NCBI GenBank assembly: GCA_021464415.1
Contig: CM038464.1
Span: 1,550,001 to 1,614,000 of the forward strand
Source of the DNA: Lonicera japonica
Taxonomy: Eukaryota > Streptophyta > Magnoliopsida > Dipsacales > Caprifoliaceae
Length of the DNA: 64,000 nt
Reading direction: 5' to 3'
The notes beneath the pieces were generated by a model. That model was given only the letters and a program-made list of their open reading frames with translations. It was not told where the DNA came from and did not search any database. Every line of letters begins with the position of its first letter. Within the stretch, counting starts at the first letter, position 1. The position numbers and the translations under genes were made by a program. Positions 12,901 through 25,667 of this stretch are shown here, piece by piece.

Positions 12901-13593
12901 TTTTCAGCAGCTTCAGTCGCATTTTAATCAGCAGCAAGAACTTCACGTTTACACGTTATTATCTAGGCAACAAGCGCAGGAGCTGAGAGAAGTTAGAGGG
13001 GGTGATGATGCGAGGTTGAATTACCTTTGTGAAAAGCTTGGAGTTAAACTGGTTGGGAGAAAAGGCCTTGGGTCTTCTGCAGATTCTGTAATTGATTCCA
13101 TTAAGGCTGAAAGAGGCACTCGCAGGCCAACTTCAACTTCTTTGACGCTTAAATCTGGTACGCATTTTAAGTGGAATATTATTCTCGTATTTGCTTCTTG
13201 TTTAAAAATCAGAAATTTAGGCCATTGTAAAACACGAGACTAACATTTTCCCCTATTTCCTGTTTCCCTTCCTTCTTCTGGAAAAAGAAACATCCAAACC
13301 CAGAGTAGCGACTTTGAAGCAGAAGTTGATTAGGTATGATCTTAAAATTGTTATTTATTTGATTGTTTTAATTATCTTAGTTCTCATTATACTTCTTTTG
13401 ATGTATTGGTTTCAGAAAGGCAAAGGTAATGGGCAACAACAAAGGCTGTCCTCCAAATGCTGGTGAGGGGGTTAGATTAGTTGGCGGCAGCATTGGTTCC
13501 AATACTACACCTCCAAATTCCACTGTGGGGGCTAAAACAGGGGTAGACAACAGCGTCTCTAACTCTCCTCCGAATTTGAATGTGGAGGGCTAA
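9953..13593 (+). CDS. FLD: FLOWERING LOCUS D, LSD1-type histone demethylase homologue
   Basis: Spliced CDS 9953-11828, 12393-13157, 13288-13333, 13416-13593, in frame, 954 aa; all introns GT-AG. The N-terminus is Asn/Pro/Gln-rich with a basic KRRRGRPR patch. A SWIRM domain (about 165-262) ends YINFG. The amine-oxidase domain has the FAD motif GAGLAG (277-282), LEGRKRAGGR, GGDHCFLPGG (from 460), GLLNKVA with Lys551 at the LSD1 FAD-contact lysine, and FAGEATTRRYPATMHGA (from 682). Motifs EEIDAGVV, IEQVNYILIRNHI and LRQLMGEVSQDVSL follow FLD rather than LDL1 or LDL2. In Arabidopsis FLD represses FLC in the autonomous flowering pathway and affects H3K4 methylation; FAD-dependent lysine demethylation in the nucleus is the family activity. 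Exon 3 uses the acceptor at 13286-13287, giving SETSKPRVATLKQK, the same length as Arabidopsis. The C-terminal tail is the least certain part. Confidence 0.96.
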
Positions 13594-15100
13594 ATCAGTG
13601 GGCAATGGCAATGGTTCTAACCCTGCAAAACAATTGTGAAATTGACTGGGGAAATGCTGGAGCTGAAACCAAATAATCTCGGTTGTTCGTTGTCTGGTAA
13701 TCTTTGATTTACCTGAATATCCGTATCAATATTACTGTTTCTGTATTTTAGTTTCTGTGTACTTTGAACTGATTGAATCGTTTTTCTAAAGCATCTAAAT
13801 ATCTAATTAGTACGTGACATGTGAACCTTTGCCTCTACACGAGTTTGTATGAAACAAAGCTTGTTTTTGAATTCTATCGGATGGTTTGTCTTCATTATCT
13901 CTGAATTTGCCGAAAAAGGAAACTTTGCAATATTTTCTTTACCAAATTTATGATGCCTGCATTGTGAAGGCTGTGCACGTACTCATAATTGCCATCACTT
14001 TCTTTGTCAGGATCACTACCAGGGCAAAGGGCTTATGTAGATGATTTTACATTTGTAGGAGCAAGTAGTGGAATCTGTACAGAGTACGACCCCAGCCTAC
14101 CAGCAGGCAGTCTTTTTGAGCTGATTCCATTGTTAAAGTTTGGTTCCTTGCTCAAGAGGTGGAAAGGTTATTATAACCCTGTTGACGGGGTTCTAATTAT
14201 GATCCGTACGTTCGCCCCAAATTTGGGGCTAGCGAAGCTGGGCACTGCATTTGCCCTGGTATCTAGGGCTTGTGCCTGTGGTATATAATAATCAGATGGT
14301 TTACATCATGTGAACCCTATGAAGAAGACAATGGGGGAAAAGTTTAGGAAATTTTTTATTTGATGCTGAAAGGGAAATAATTGACAAGAAGACCTAAGAA
14401 GCAGGACAAGGAAGATCCAGGACATTTGGTCTCCCAAGGCGTGAAAATCTAGATTAACCTATTTACAAATTTAGACCACAAGGTGCATGTGATGTTAACT
14501 CGTAGGACATAATCTAATCCTTTGAGGTTGTACTTGGTTCTTCTTGCGCCATATTTATCATTGTTCGTTTGTATGTTTTGTACGCTGGAGTCCAAATATG
14601 TTGGCACTTGCCTTTTATTAACTCCGTCTTTTAAGTCTAAAATGGTTACCTTACATTTTAATGCTTTGGCAGCAGACTTTGTTGCCGCATTCAGAAACGT
14701 CACATGTTGCGTTTTTATTAAATGTGAAATATCACGTGCACTCAGAGCCTGTTTCTTCCTTGCGCTCAACTTACACATGGGACAAACCGTACCTCAGTTC
14801 ATGATGTTTTAATTTTACTGCTCAGTTGTTACACGTTGCTAGCGCATAGGTAATTTTACTGCTCAATTGTTACAAGTTGCTAGGGGCTGCAATAACATGA
14901 AGGGTCATGGTTTTCGAGTACAAGTAATTTATCAAAATTGGATTGCAAAAGTTTTTGGTAATTGTGCTTTGAGTACCATTTTACATATTTCCATGAGTCA
15001 ACTTTGTTGACCGTTAAATCATTTATATTAGCCATTTGAAATCCCATAAATGTCCTCAAACTTTATTAACATATTTGCCTCACTGTCATTTTGGCAACAT
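13594..15100 (+). other. FLD 3' region and intergenic DNA
   Basis: The sequence after the FLD stop is probably 3' UTR for a few hundred bases. An acceptor-like pyrimidine tract ending tttctttgtcag at about 14011 opens a 99-codon frame to 14288 that I do not recognise; it may be an alternative 3' exon or chance. The remaining open frames at 14449-14812 lie on both strands and look like chance. Confidence 0.4.
14811..14888 (+). repeat. Adjacent 39-bp direct repeat
   Basis: The block taattttactgctcagttg with ttacacgttgctag is followed at once by a second copy with two visible base changes (caattg, acaagttg). No gene overlaps it. Confidence 0.75.
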
Positions 15101-16600
15101 AGACAAAAACGGAAAGGAGGGAGAAACGGGGAAATCAAGAACCCTAACCCAAATCAATTCCATTATTGTTGCTGCTAATTAAGGGATTAATCTACTCTAA
15201 ATCATGTGAAGGTGATGATCAAACCCTAAACGCGCATTGTGAAATTGAAGGTGAGGAAATTTGTTCGATTTTGCTGTAATCTAGGGCTCAAAGATCTTAA
15301 GTTGGATTCAACTATTCAATTCTTTTAATATTGTACTTGGATTCAAAGTTCTAGGTTTCGTTTGATTAATTCCACTTGGGTTTTATTAAAAGAACTTGTT
15401 TTAGGTGATGTAATTGAAGTTGGAGAGACTTTTTGGTAGTGGGTTTGTTCTTGTGGATGTTGAAGTGATCGAGTTTATTAGATTCAATAAGAATCACCTA
15501 GCGATTTTCCCAAATGAAACTCTGTTTTTTGCATCAAATTTTGAATTTTTGATGGTCTCTCCATGATGAAGGTATTAACTTTGTCTACTTAGATGAGTAA
15601 ACGAATTATGTTTTTATTAGAAACAGGACCTGATTGCATGTGTATTTTGTGTAAGGATGAATACTTGATTGGTTTTTTTTGTCTTCTAATTATTTTAATT
15701 TTTGGGGTTTGAAGATGTGTTGTATGGGTTTGATAATTATGTTTTGTTTCATTGGCAACAACGTTAGAAAATCACAACTAAATGGAACATATACTTGATT
15801 CGGTGCATGCTTGGCTTTGTTGAGATTTAGGGAGAGAGTAGTGAGTGATCCATTTGGAGCCTTGTTGAATTAGAACGATGATGTTGGAATTATTGATCCG
15901 TGTTCTTGATTTGGTGTTGAATGCTCAGATGGTAATATTGTGGTTTTGTAAGTATTCTTCTATCCAAAATTTCTATTATCACTTAATTGTAGTTATTGTT
16001 GAATCATTGTAGAATCAACATTTGTTACATCCTCCATTCCAAATCAAATGTTTTATTATAAAGAAAATATGAGAAATGTAATTATTCCCCAGATGACGGT
16101 GTTGTTGAATATTGTTGAATGCTCAGATGGTAAAATATGAGATATGTGATCATTGTAGTTATTGTTGTGAATATTGTTGAATATTTCGGTGGTGTTGTTT
16201 ATAAATTATTTTCTAGTTATTGCATTTGGTTGGTGTTGATGATAAGCGGTACCTGACGTACCTTTAATATGATTTGATGTTAAATAATGATACTTAAGTA
16301 ACAAAAATATTAACTTAACGTTGACTCACGGAAATGTGCAAAATGGTATCCAAAGCACAATTACTAGATATTTTGTTACTCTAAGCTCAATTGCAACAAA
16401 TTAGTAGTACTCAAAACCCAAATCACCCTAACATAAACACTACATCAGCTGACATTTATCCTTTTCAAGAAAATGGTCAGAGTTTCAGTGTGATTGTTTA
16501 TTACACCTGGAATAAAATTGGTCATTTCACATGTAATTTTATGACAAACTTTTCAGAAGAATTATGGAACTTGCTTATAAAATCAAATTGAGGATCTCTG
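15100..16600 (+). other. Intergenic; possible orphan 5' exon
   Basis: At 15110-15260 the sequence looks like a plant 5' leader (gaaatcaagaaccctaaccc, then aaattgaag before gtgagg, a good donor). No downstream coding exon was found. The remainder is T-rich, intron-like sequence without a recognisable protein. It may be a degraded gene start or a non-coding transcript; I cannot tell which. Confidence 0.3.
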
Positions 16601-16608
16601 AAAATGAC

Positions 16609-16835
16609 AGGACGTTGATAAATATGCGCGTTTTCGCATACAAAGTATTTTACAAATGATCCTCCAAGACTGCATAAATTACAAATGAGTATTATGTTTT
16701 AGCATCATCATCAGTATAAAATGAAACATGATAGAATGCCAAAGAATTGAAAAACATGCGCGATATTACGTACAAAGTATTTTACATATGATCCTCCAAG
16801 ACAGTATAAATTACAAATTAGTATTAGCTTTTAGT
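16609..16835. repeat. About 134-bp direct repeat
   Basis: Two copies (about 16609-16700 and 16743-16835) share acaaagtattttaca, atgatcctccaaga and ataaattacaaat, each preceded by an atgcgcg motif. The pair lies just beyond the 3' end of the BORCS8-like pseudogene. Confidence 0.7.
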
Positions 16836-16986
16836 CACCAGTAATTCATGAATCCAGAAACTATTTTCTTCATCTCTTCTTCCTCTTGGACAAGGAAATC
16901 CAAGCAACAATTGTATAACAACAAATGCTTTTTTATATACAAGCCAAACCTAGTCTAGCATATATGGCCCAAGTCCTCCTCTCAAT

Positions 16987-17762
16987 CTAAAGATCCCCTT
17001 GTGGATGTGTTCCTCCGTTGGTAGTCCCTCCCAACCACTCCTCTAGCTTTGCTTCTCTATCGGTTCTGAATTAATCAAAGTCTTCTGCCAAGGATGACAC
17101 TAACTCATTACTCGACAAGAAGTTTCCATCAACTTCTTCTTCTTGTGCTTCTTCTCGACTCGACAATAGCAATTCATCTTGTTCTATGACCACAACCATA
17201 GTCAAAGAAGAAGTGCTGCTACCTTCAGCTTCATTATGATAATCTGACAGAATCTTTTTCTCACGACCCTTGTCTGCTTGTCTTAACTCTCTAGAATCAA
17301 GTTGAGGCCACTTGAGACTGTTTGCTCTTTCTTTTGCTGACTTAATAACTGTTGACAGATAACCACCACTACCATCTGGCTGCTGTACAAAAACTGAAGA
17401 ATTACGACCCCAAGCGGCTGGACCCCAAGAGCTAGTTCGTCCTGTTTGAAAACTATAACTTGGGCTATTATAGCTAGAGATTTCTTAATGTCTCTACCCA
17501 TTTCATCAGCAATGGGAATGCCGCTTTCTTTCATTGACCTCACCATGCTGATAGAATCCTCCAAATCTTCTGTATGCAAAGTCATCCCACGGGATTTCTC
17601 TTCAACGTTATTCTTGAGATTAATAAGGTTGGGCACTGCATTCTGGGTGTGTTGTTGAACGTAGAAAAGCCCCACAGACGGTTCATTAGCCACGTATTTA
17701 ATCATCTCTGCTATTTCTTCTGTTATCTCCATAAAGCCGTTGACAGTGGAGAATCCATGCAT
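16987..17762 (-). pseudogene. BORCS8/MEF2BNB-like pseudogene, probable retrocopy
   Basis: The minus strand starts MHGFSTVNGFMEITEEIAEM and continues KYVANEPSVGLFYVQQHTQ, the hallmark of the MEF2BNB/BORCS8 family (animals have VLANEPSVALYRLQEH). Members belong to the BORC complex that positions lysosomes in animals; the plant role is little known. The frame is lost near 17465: SLAIIAQ continues in another frame as SYSFQTGRTSSWGPAAWGRN, through GGYLSTVIKSAKERANSLKW to LAEDFD. There a TAA at 17071-17073 replaces a codon before FRTDREAKLEEWLGG, and a TAG at 16987-16989 ends it. The coding region runs without introns, suggesting a reverse-transcribed copy, though no poly(A) tail or target duplication is clear. 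At least one frameshift and one stop make it non-functional. Confidence 0.85.
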
Positions 17763-17799
17763 CTTGTTGAATGCGATTGACTCTTCATCACTGGTTTTA

Positions 17800-20050
17800 A
17801 CAAAAAAATAATAGCAAGTGAATGCATTTCAAAACAGCCAAATTGAAATAAGAAATAAAATGTGTTAATATAAAGATTTGCATATAGTGTAACCTTAAAA
17901 TATCATTTAAGGTAAGGAACTCATGATAACATGAACATTTATGGATCGTCACTAGTATATTAATCGGTGGAGTATAACTTTGAAGTTTCAACTTCATAAA
18001 CGGCTAACGTGCCTAATGCAGTTCATCTCCTTTTCCGTTCCGTCCTACCCATCTTATCATAATGTTTCTACTTTTTTCCTTCCTCAAATGTTTTCTTACT
18101 TATCTCATTTCTTTGAACTTCCTATTCTTTATATTACTTAAAGATTTGATTTATTTTGTCTTTTATAATTATTATATATTTTAAATATTTTATTTCATAA
18201 ATAACTTGGACATGAGATTTTATTATTATACCAATGGAACCTGAAGTTTCATAATTATTATTTTGACTTAAAGTTCTATGATTATACTAGTAAAACCTTG
18301 GACTTGAAGTTCTCTAATATTTATTTAGAACTTAAAGTTCAATATTCATTATTTTGAATATGAATTTTTATGATTATACTAGTGGAGTTTGGTTCTATAA
18401 TCATTATTTTATAATTGAAGTTGTCTAATTTTTATTTGAAATATGAAATTCTAATAAAAGCATACCTCAACAATTAAACCCCGAAGTTTTAATGTTAACT
18501 TAATTCGAGGCATGGATTTTTTTTACATTTATCTTATTATTCTATCCATCTTCATAATTTCTCTTTGTAGCAAAATAAATGATTGCAAATATAACGGATC
18601 AGTATAAATCCATAATTTACAACCCTAAAGTCTTGATAGAACTTGAAGTTCTATAATTTTTTATAAGCTTGAAGTCTCATATTTATTTTAAGTAAGAACT
18701 TGAAGTTCTATCCAAAGTCTCGATCATACTTATTTTAATAAAAAAACATGAAGTTTTAATGAGCCCAAAGTCTCATAATACAAAGTATTAGTTATCATCG
18801 TTCTACGTCATCAATTTATGCATAAACTAAAAAAATCCATTAGCTCTTCAACAATCTTTGAAGGATAGATATAACTACCATAATATGGTAATTTTTCCAA
18901 CACTCATAATGAATGCTAATCAATATATGTTTCCATCATTATAAGATAATGGCTGGGTATAACTAATCTATTTCTAAGATTTTATTCCTGAAGTAGCAAT
19001 ATTAAAGACTCATTTTTTCCCACTTTGAATATGCTCATGAAATAGTACTATTGAGAATATCATTTTCAAAGTGTTTTAAGCATGTTGGTTGCTTCCTTAT
19101 ATAATAATATAACAACTAAATATTAATTAAATCATAATTATGGAGCAATTAATTCTAATGCAATTCTTGAAGTAAACACTAATTTTTGTCAAAATAAAAG
19201 TCGATAAAATATGTGCAACAATACCCCCAGAAAAAAGGTGGATAGTAAAATTCATTGGTAGATGTAAATTTAATAACTGCCCTAACAGATGTAGTTATAA
19301 ATGCCAAAATTAATATAAAAATCAAGAAGCACCTCAAATGATTTATTAAAAAGATTCAGTCCCTAAATCAAAATCAAGATGAAAATCCACCAAACATCGT
19401 TTGCCATATGTGAAAACAAACTATAATGTATTAAGAAAGTTTGATGAGTATACATTTGTAATTGATATCATATAGTTGAAGTGTAATTATTTTTATGAAT
19501 AGAGCAAAACCAATATAGGACAAGAAGACCTAAATTATCATTTATTTCAACTTATTTTATTTTAAATGTATAGATTATTGATTGCATAATACTTAATACA
19601 TTTTTTTTGTCTAATAGACAGTGTTATATCATATACTATATTGAAAAATTAATTTTTTTTCAATGAGTTTGTACTTAATAAATGCAAAGCATCCACTATA
19701 GCTGGACTTAACAAAAGATTGAAGGCTATAGAAGACCCTATATAATGTTACCACCCGCATATTCATTAAAAATCATTATTTTTAAATAGTTTCAGAAGAA
19801 ACTTTCTTAGTTAGTGAATAGGTATCATATTAAAATAGACAGTGATAATAACAAATAATTCTTCCGCATCTTTAATTAGTGTTGGGAGTCAAAAGTTCAC
19901 ACTAGAATCAATATTTACTTTCTCACCGGTTCTCTATTATACAACATTGACCACAATTACTAGTGTTGGGAGTCAGAAGCCCACATTAAGAAAACTAAGT
20001 ATTGTTTTCCTTGGGTATCCAATATACAATATTATTTAATGATGAGTCAC
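17800..20050. other. AT-rich intergenic DNA with degenerate repeats
   Basis: Between about 18220 and 18790 a loose repeat of the type cttgaagttctataattatt occurs many times with drift. At 19870-20000 the phrase tagtgttgggagtca occurs twice about 90 bp apart. Both may be the worn-out 5' part of the copia element that follows. No intact gene and no 5' LTR could be identified. Confidence 0.45.
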
Positions 20051-20479
20051 ACTCCATCATGAACTTGAAGGTCAAGCAGAGCCAGAAGCCAACAAAGTTC
20101 AAACTTTAGTGATCCCAATATTAAAAGAAATAATAGACAATTCTTATGGGCACCTGTTAACAAATCAATAGTTGATTATACTAAGTGGGCATTCTTTTAC
20201 CCCGTGTGCACAAAACCTTGTACATTCACCAAATGAACCTATTGGATATTTCATTGTCTAGATAGATGCTTCCACCAACTGATTTGAAATAGGTCTTTTT
20301 TTGATGACAGGTACTATTTTTTTTTCACGTCTATTGACACATAATGAAACCTAAGCATAATTCTTGATCAACCTATTAAGCCTATACGGCTTTGATAATG
20401 CGACTGACTTTACTTCTAAAGTATTTTATTATTATTATTATTATTTTTCTATATAAACAGATGTTAAACACTTTATTCC

Positions 20480-20830
20480 ACATGTTTAAATTCAAATGGT
20501 TTAGTAGAATCACTAATTAAATGCCTTCAACTTATTAAAAGATATTTATTTATACAATCTAGATTACATGTTAGCACCTGGATACATGTTACATTACATT
20601 AAAGTTAATTAGAATTAAAGCCAAAAACAACCTATCCATATTCTCCAATACAACTAGAGATCTTATATGCTCAAATTTGATTAAGTTATTGATATAGGAT
20701 TTGATCCACCCTCCATTATTTAATATCTATAACCAATAATATGAAATGCATTTATTGCACATTTTATAGATTAACACTTTGATAAGACAACATTCCCGCC
20801 ATTAAAAGTATATAAGAAAGTTCCAGTAGA
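20480..20830 (+). pseudogene. Copia integrase C-terminal remnant
   Basis: The stretch at 20490-20560 resembles the copia integrase phrase HTQNGLAESLIKRLQL with frame changes. Positions 20697-20800 read FDPPSII*YL, then IAHFID*HFDKTTFP, matching YDSPSIIRYLEP and ADCHFDETVFP of intact elements. Several stops are present. It supports the plus orientation of this element. Confidence 0.65.
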
Positions 20831-21479
20831 ACAATCAGTTCAAGAATAATGGAAATAATTATAGAAGAACAATCCCACTATGTTTCATCCAAACCTACTA
20901 CATCATAATTAATAAAAAAGTACGGAGAATAGTACTTTGCAAGAAATTGCAAATATATTACTGATGAATTTAATGATGAAGTAAAGTAGCAAAGTCACAT
21001 GTGCCAGTTATAAATGTACATGCTAGAATTAGTATCATTATAGAGCAAAATCAAAATATGACAGCTAATGAATTTATACCACGCCAGAAGCATTGCGACT
21101 TATCGATTCCAAAGAGTTAACTCCTCGAAAGAAGAAAACTGAACAATCAGGCTCTAAGAATAATCTTGAAGAGGTTCCTTATTTAACTCAAGAAGATGTC
21201 GTTGGAAAGTCTATTATTTTTAAGCCCCCCCCCATAAGAGGTCATTGTCTTAAAAAAGATATAAGTCCTTGAAGAGACTATAAAAGGTACTAAAGAGGCA
21301 CTGGTACTAAATAATAAAGAGATTTATATATTTAACAAGAGAGATGTGGAATAGAAAATAAAAGGTTATTGATAACATATTTACATATAAAGTAGTTACT
21401 AAAATATCAAAGGGTAATGATGATAATGATACACAACCACTTACAATAAATGGATGTCGACAACGAAATTTTTGGCAAA

Positions 21480-22990
21480 AATGAAAAATTGCCATCAAGG
21501 CAGAATTGGAGTCTCTGAATAAAAGTGTTGTATATGGACCCATAGTATAAACCCCAGAAGGTGTTAACCATGTAAACTACAAATGGGTGTTTGTAAGAAA
21601 AATAAATGAGAAGAATGAAATCATGAAATATAAGGCATGACTTATGTCCTAAGGTTTATTGTAGAAACCTGTATTGATTATGCGCGTTATATTCCCCCGA
21701 TTATGGAGCCAATATATATTTCAGATATTTGATAATTAGCTTAGCAATAGTTGAAATATAATATATGAGAATTATAATGTTGAAATTGCTAATTTATATG
21801 GAGATTTAGACTAACATTTATGTGAAAATTCTAGAATGATTTACTTTGCTTGAAGTAAAGTCGAAGGGTATGTACTCGATATAACTAAGACTCTAATTGT
21901 ATGGATTTAAAAATTACAGAAGAATGTGTTACAATTGTTTTAGTAAAGATTTGTCTAAGCAAGGAAATAAAAACAATCCAATTTGTCCATGTTTCAAACA
22001 AATCCTTAAATGGAATTTCAGTAGCAGAGGCGGAGCCACGTGGGGATCAGGTGGGGCCATGGCCCCATCTGGACTTTTCACAAATTTTCACTAAGCACGA
22101 GGGGTTTTGTGTAGCAGCGAAAATTTTAAGGGGCGTTGGTGCAATTTTGTACGTTCAGCTGATGAGGGGACTATGTGCGATTAGCTTCATAAGTACATGG
22201 GTGGGATTTTATAATTAACTGCAAGGCAGGTGTATTATATGGTGTGAAATGCGTGGGGTGGATTTATGTAATAGGAGAATAGACTAACTATTAATGCTAC
22301 AATTATTTTTTTTAGGGTTTCTTTATTTTTCCATTTTGGTGCTGTAGCTCATCGGTTTTATTTTTTCTATTCTTTCATCTTTTGAGGTTGATTTAATATT
22401 GGGTTAGAAAAATTGAATTTTATATAGTAAGATGTTTTTGAGAAAAAATTGGCTTGGAGATTAATATATGAAGTTATTGATAATGATGTTAAGTATTTTA
22501 ATATAGTGTTTTGATTTTAACCTTATTAAAAGTACATGATTTTTTTAAAAGCGTATTAATTTGGCCCCTCCTGGTTTTAATTCCTGGCTCCGCCACTGTA
22601 ATCAGTAGTAGCAATTTATATGGATACATTAATTGAGATTCTCGAAGAGATCGATAAAATTGTTGACTATTTGAAGAATGAATTTGAAATCAAATACCTT
22701 GGGAAAGCAAAATTTTGTCTCGACATGAAGATTGGGAGAATCTCTAGTGGGATATTAGTCCATTAATCTAATAATACAGAGAATGTGTTAAATATATTTT
22801 AGTATAAACGAGGCAAAACCACTGAGAACTCCTATATTTGTTTGGTCTTGATATATAAATAAAGATACATACCGTCTTAAAGAAAAAAATGATGAAATTT
22901 TAATCTTGAAGTACCAAACTTAAGTGCAATGGGTATTAATCACAATGTACTAAATAAGACATTTTCTTCTTTATTAACTTTCTAAATATA
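21480..22990 (+). pseudogene. Copia reverse transcriptase remnant split by a MITE
   Basis: Positions 21484-21640 read AIKAELESLNKSVVYGPIV then NYKWVFVRKINEKNEIMKYKA, the start of the copia RT domain. Positions 21897-22020 read YGFKNYRRMCYNCFSKDL then NNPICPCFKQ, matching YGLKQSGRMWYNRLS and NNPICPCVFIK. After the hAT-type insertion the reading resumes at about 22610 (IDKIVDYLKNEFEIKYLGKA, then KFCLDMKIG). Stops occur throughout. Confidence 0.8.
22025..22600. mobile_element. hAT-type MITE inside copia RT
   Basis: The ends are inverted repeats: cagaggcggagccacg on the left and ctggctccgccactg on the right (14 bases with one mismatch). Flanking ttcagtag and atcagtag form a probable 8-bp target duplication, as expected for hAT elements. 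The insertion interrupts a copia RT reading frame that resumes on the far side. No transposase is encoded. A ggggccatggcccc palindrome lies near the left end. Confidence 0.75.
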
Positions 22991-25438
22991 TATAGTTCAA
23001 CACTAATTAAATGACACTAGATATGTATCAAATATATCCTCAGATATCCATGAAGAACCGCTGATTTAATTTTATTTTATTCGTATAACTCTTATGGTTC
23101 CAAGTAATAAGTTTTGCAAATTCAGTATATATTTTTTATTATCATAAAGTATGATATTAAATAGATTAACTATGTCTTAGTGGTAACATTGTTTTCTTTT
23201 AGCAATATAATATACAAATTTTAGTGGCCATTCTTCTAACCACTATGAAATTTTAGTTATTTATGAAGTTAATTGGGAATGTGTATAATTGAAATATTTA
23301 TAAATTCAACATATTCATACAAATTCTCTTAACATGTGTCGATTTCATTATCAAATTATATATAAATGTTGTCATGGGGGGGGGGGGGGGGAGTAAATAA
23401 TCAGGGAGAGTATATTGAAGTATGCTCCCAAATTTTGCACACTATACTATTTTTTCTTTAATTAGGTTTCGTTCCATTGGATTTCCTAGTAAAGATTTTA
23501 ATGAGATATCATATTGTGCATTTGATGCCAATTTAATGATTCAAAAAAAAAATATATTTTTTTCACTTTGATTTTTTTTACTGGGTTTTTTCTTAGGAAG
23601 TTTTAATGAGGCAACTATAATTGAATTGTGACATTGAGGACATCCAAGGGGGAGTATTGTTAAATATTGATATGTGGATGTCCATATGTAACGTGATATA
23701 ATATGTCCCACATCGATTTTGTGGTATGAATAAAGAGATTCCTTCATGTAATATCCCATAATTTAAAATAGTTTAATTAGAGAAATAATGACTTTAATAA
23801 GATAAAAATTTATAATTAAAAGCTTAAAAATTTATATTTCAAGGTCCATGATCCATCATGGATAGACTTTTTGGATCATGGGCCACCTACAAAGTTTGAC
23901 CAAAAGTAAAAGGTTGACTTGAGAATTAAACCATTATGAGTTGTGTAGAATCTTCTAGAGAGATATATGAGAAAATTGAGAAAAAGATGGCAAAATCTTG
24001 TTGAGAGGCTTAAGAATTCATCACCATCTTCATCATCCTTGGTTAAGATTTGAGGAATTACGAAAAAGTATAGCCATGCATGTGTTATTGACAGAGGATT
24101 ATGAAATTTACCTTGTAATTGCTTGAATTACTCAAGTATAATGGACAATTAAATTGATAATCATAAGAATTAGTTAGTAAATCTTAAGTGGTGTGAAGAA
24201 AACTTGAAAGGTCATCATGCATGGGCATGAATCTTTTTTATTTTTCTACTATAAACCATTTAATAAATTACATAAAGTGATGTTTTTCTAAACACTTAAA
24301 ATTTATCACAATATTTACAAAAACTTGAGTAATTCTTGCATATATTGTTGCATTTCTTGTTAGAAGGCATGCATGCGCATGTATTCAAGTAGTGTCAACC
24401 CAAAACTCGACACCATCTTAGGTCAAATTTTATGGTTATGAAAGAGAAGCAACATCTATCATATGAAATCCTTGACCTTCCATCTTTGAAAAGTAAATGC
24501 ATAGCATTGAATTCGATACATAACATATTGGCTGTGTATATGCGTATGTATCTTGACGATGATCATGCTATGATATCGAAAAGTCCTTGTCGGTTAAAAT
24601 AAATAAGGCTCGATCCCCTTGGGTTGAAAATCCTTAAACTTTTGAAGGGTAGTAAGGATGGTTACCTAAGGCCCGTGGTGAGTAACCCAAAAACTTAAGC
24701 ACGGCAAGACTTTATTAATATATGTGATTTCGGATTTATTGGATTATCGATATATGTTCTTATATGGTCATTTTAAATGAAATATATATCCATACTCAGA
24801 TCCTTATTGTTATCGGTTTCGACTTGCTATTGAGATAGTAAATGAATCACTTCGGTAAATGGGGTTAACATTAGAAACAAGGTTCGAGTGATATTGCATT
24901 AAGCATAACATGTATTTACATGATATCATTTATCTATGGTGGGTACATAATTTCGCTTTATGATCGATTTACATATCAATGTAAATTATTGGTATATTTG
25001 AATTTTCTAAGTTTTATTTATAGCCCCTACTGAGCCAATAGTTGCTCACTCCCTGTTTTTGAATGTAAAACTTTTCAAGTAAGACTCATGCAACTGATCA
25101 ACGTGAGGCGGGTTCAGGGACGTGATCAAACCAGTCCAACTTGGACTAACACCGGTCCGGCTCCACTTAGACCTATACCATAGTCCACCATGAATCCACC
25201 TTTGAACTGTCTGTGTAGGTCACCACTCAACAATGTCCATCCGCAAGATCGTCCACCTTTAGTCAATGCACATATCTCGAGATACACCCAATTTCACCTT
25301 ACTCGAGGAACCTGCACAACCACCTTGATAGCAGCACTCGATACTGCTTCACACAACCGAGTTCTTTTGACTCCACCAAGTCTAGCTACCGGTACTGCTT
25401 CACAAGTCTGTGGATCCACCATTGGCTCTGATACCAAT

Positions 25439-25667
25439 TGTTGTGCCCGCCGGCACTCGGGTCGGGCCCGGGGCGCCATCCGGGCCCGTCGGTCCGCGCA
25501 CATAGTAACGATACTGTCCCCAACTTAAACACCTTTGGGCCACAGGTGTGGGGTTTTATCTTAAAAGGCCTCATTACTATGTGGAGACTCTCCCCCACTT
25601 ATATACTCATGTTGAGTTCTACAATTTTTTCATGTGAGATCATTGGTTTGAGCCAACCATTTCAACA
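25439..25667 (-). repeat. Complete TRIM LTR shared by two copies
   Basis: A 229-bp LTR that on the minus strand begins TGTTGAAATGG, holds a TATA-like tatataag, and ends GCGGGCACAACA. It lies between the primer-binding site of copy A and the polypurine tract of copy B. GC-rich blocks (ccgggcccg, ggcgccatcc) are near its 3' end. Confidence 0.85.

Noticed and set aside
14449..14812. Opposed frames of 109 (-) and 96 (+) codons
   Set aside because: No family motif, no leader or splice signals, and the two overlap on opposite strands.
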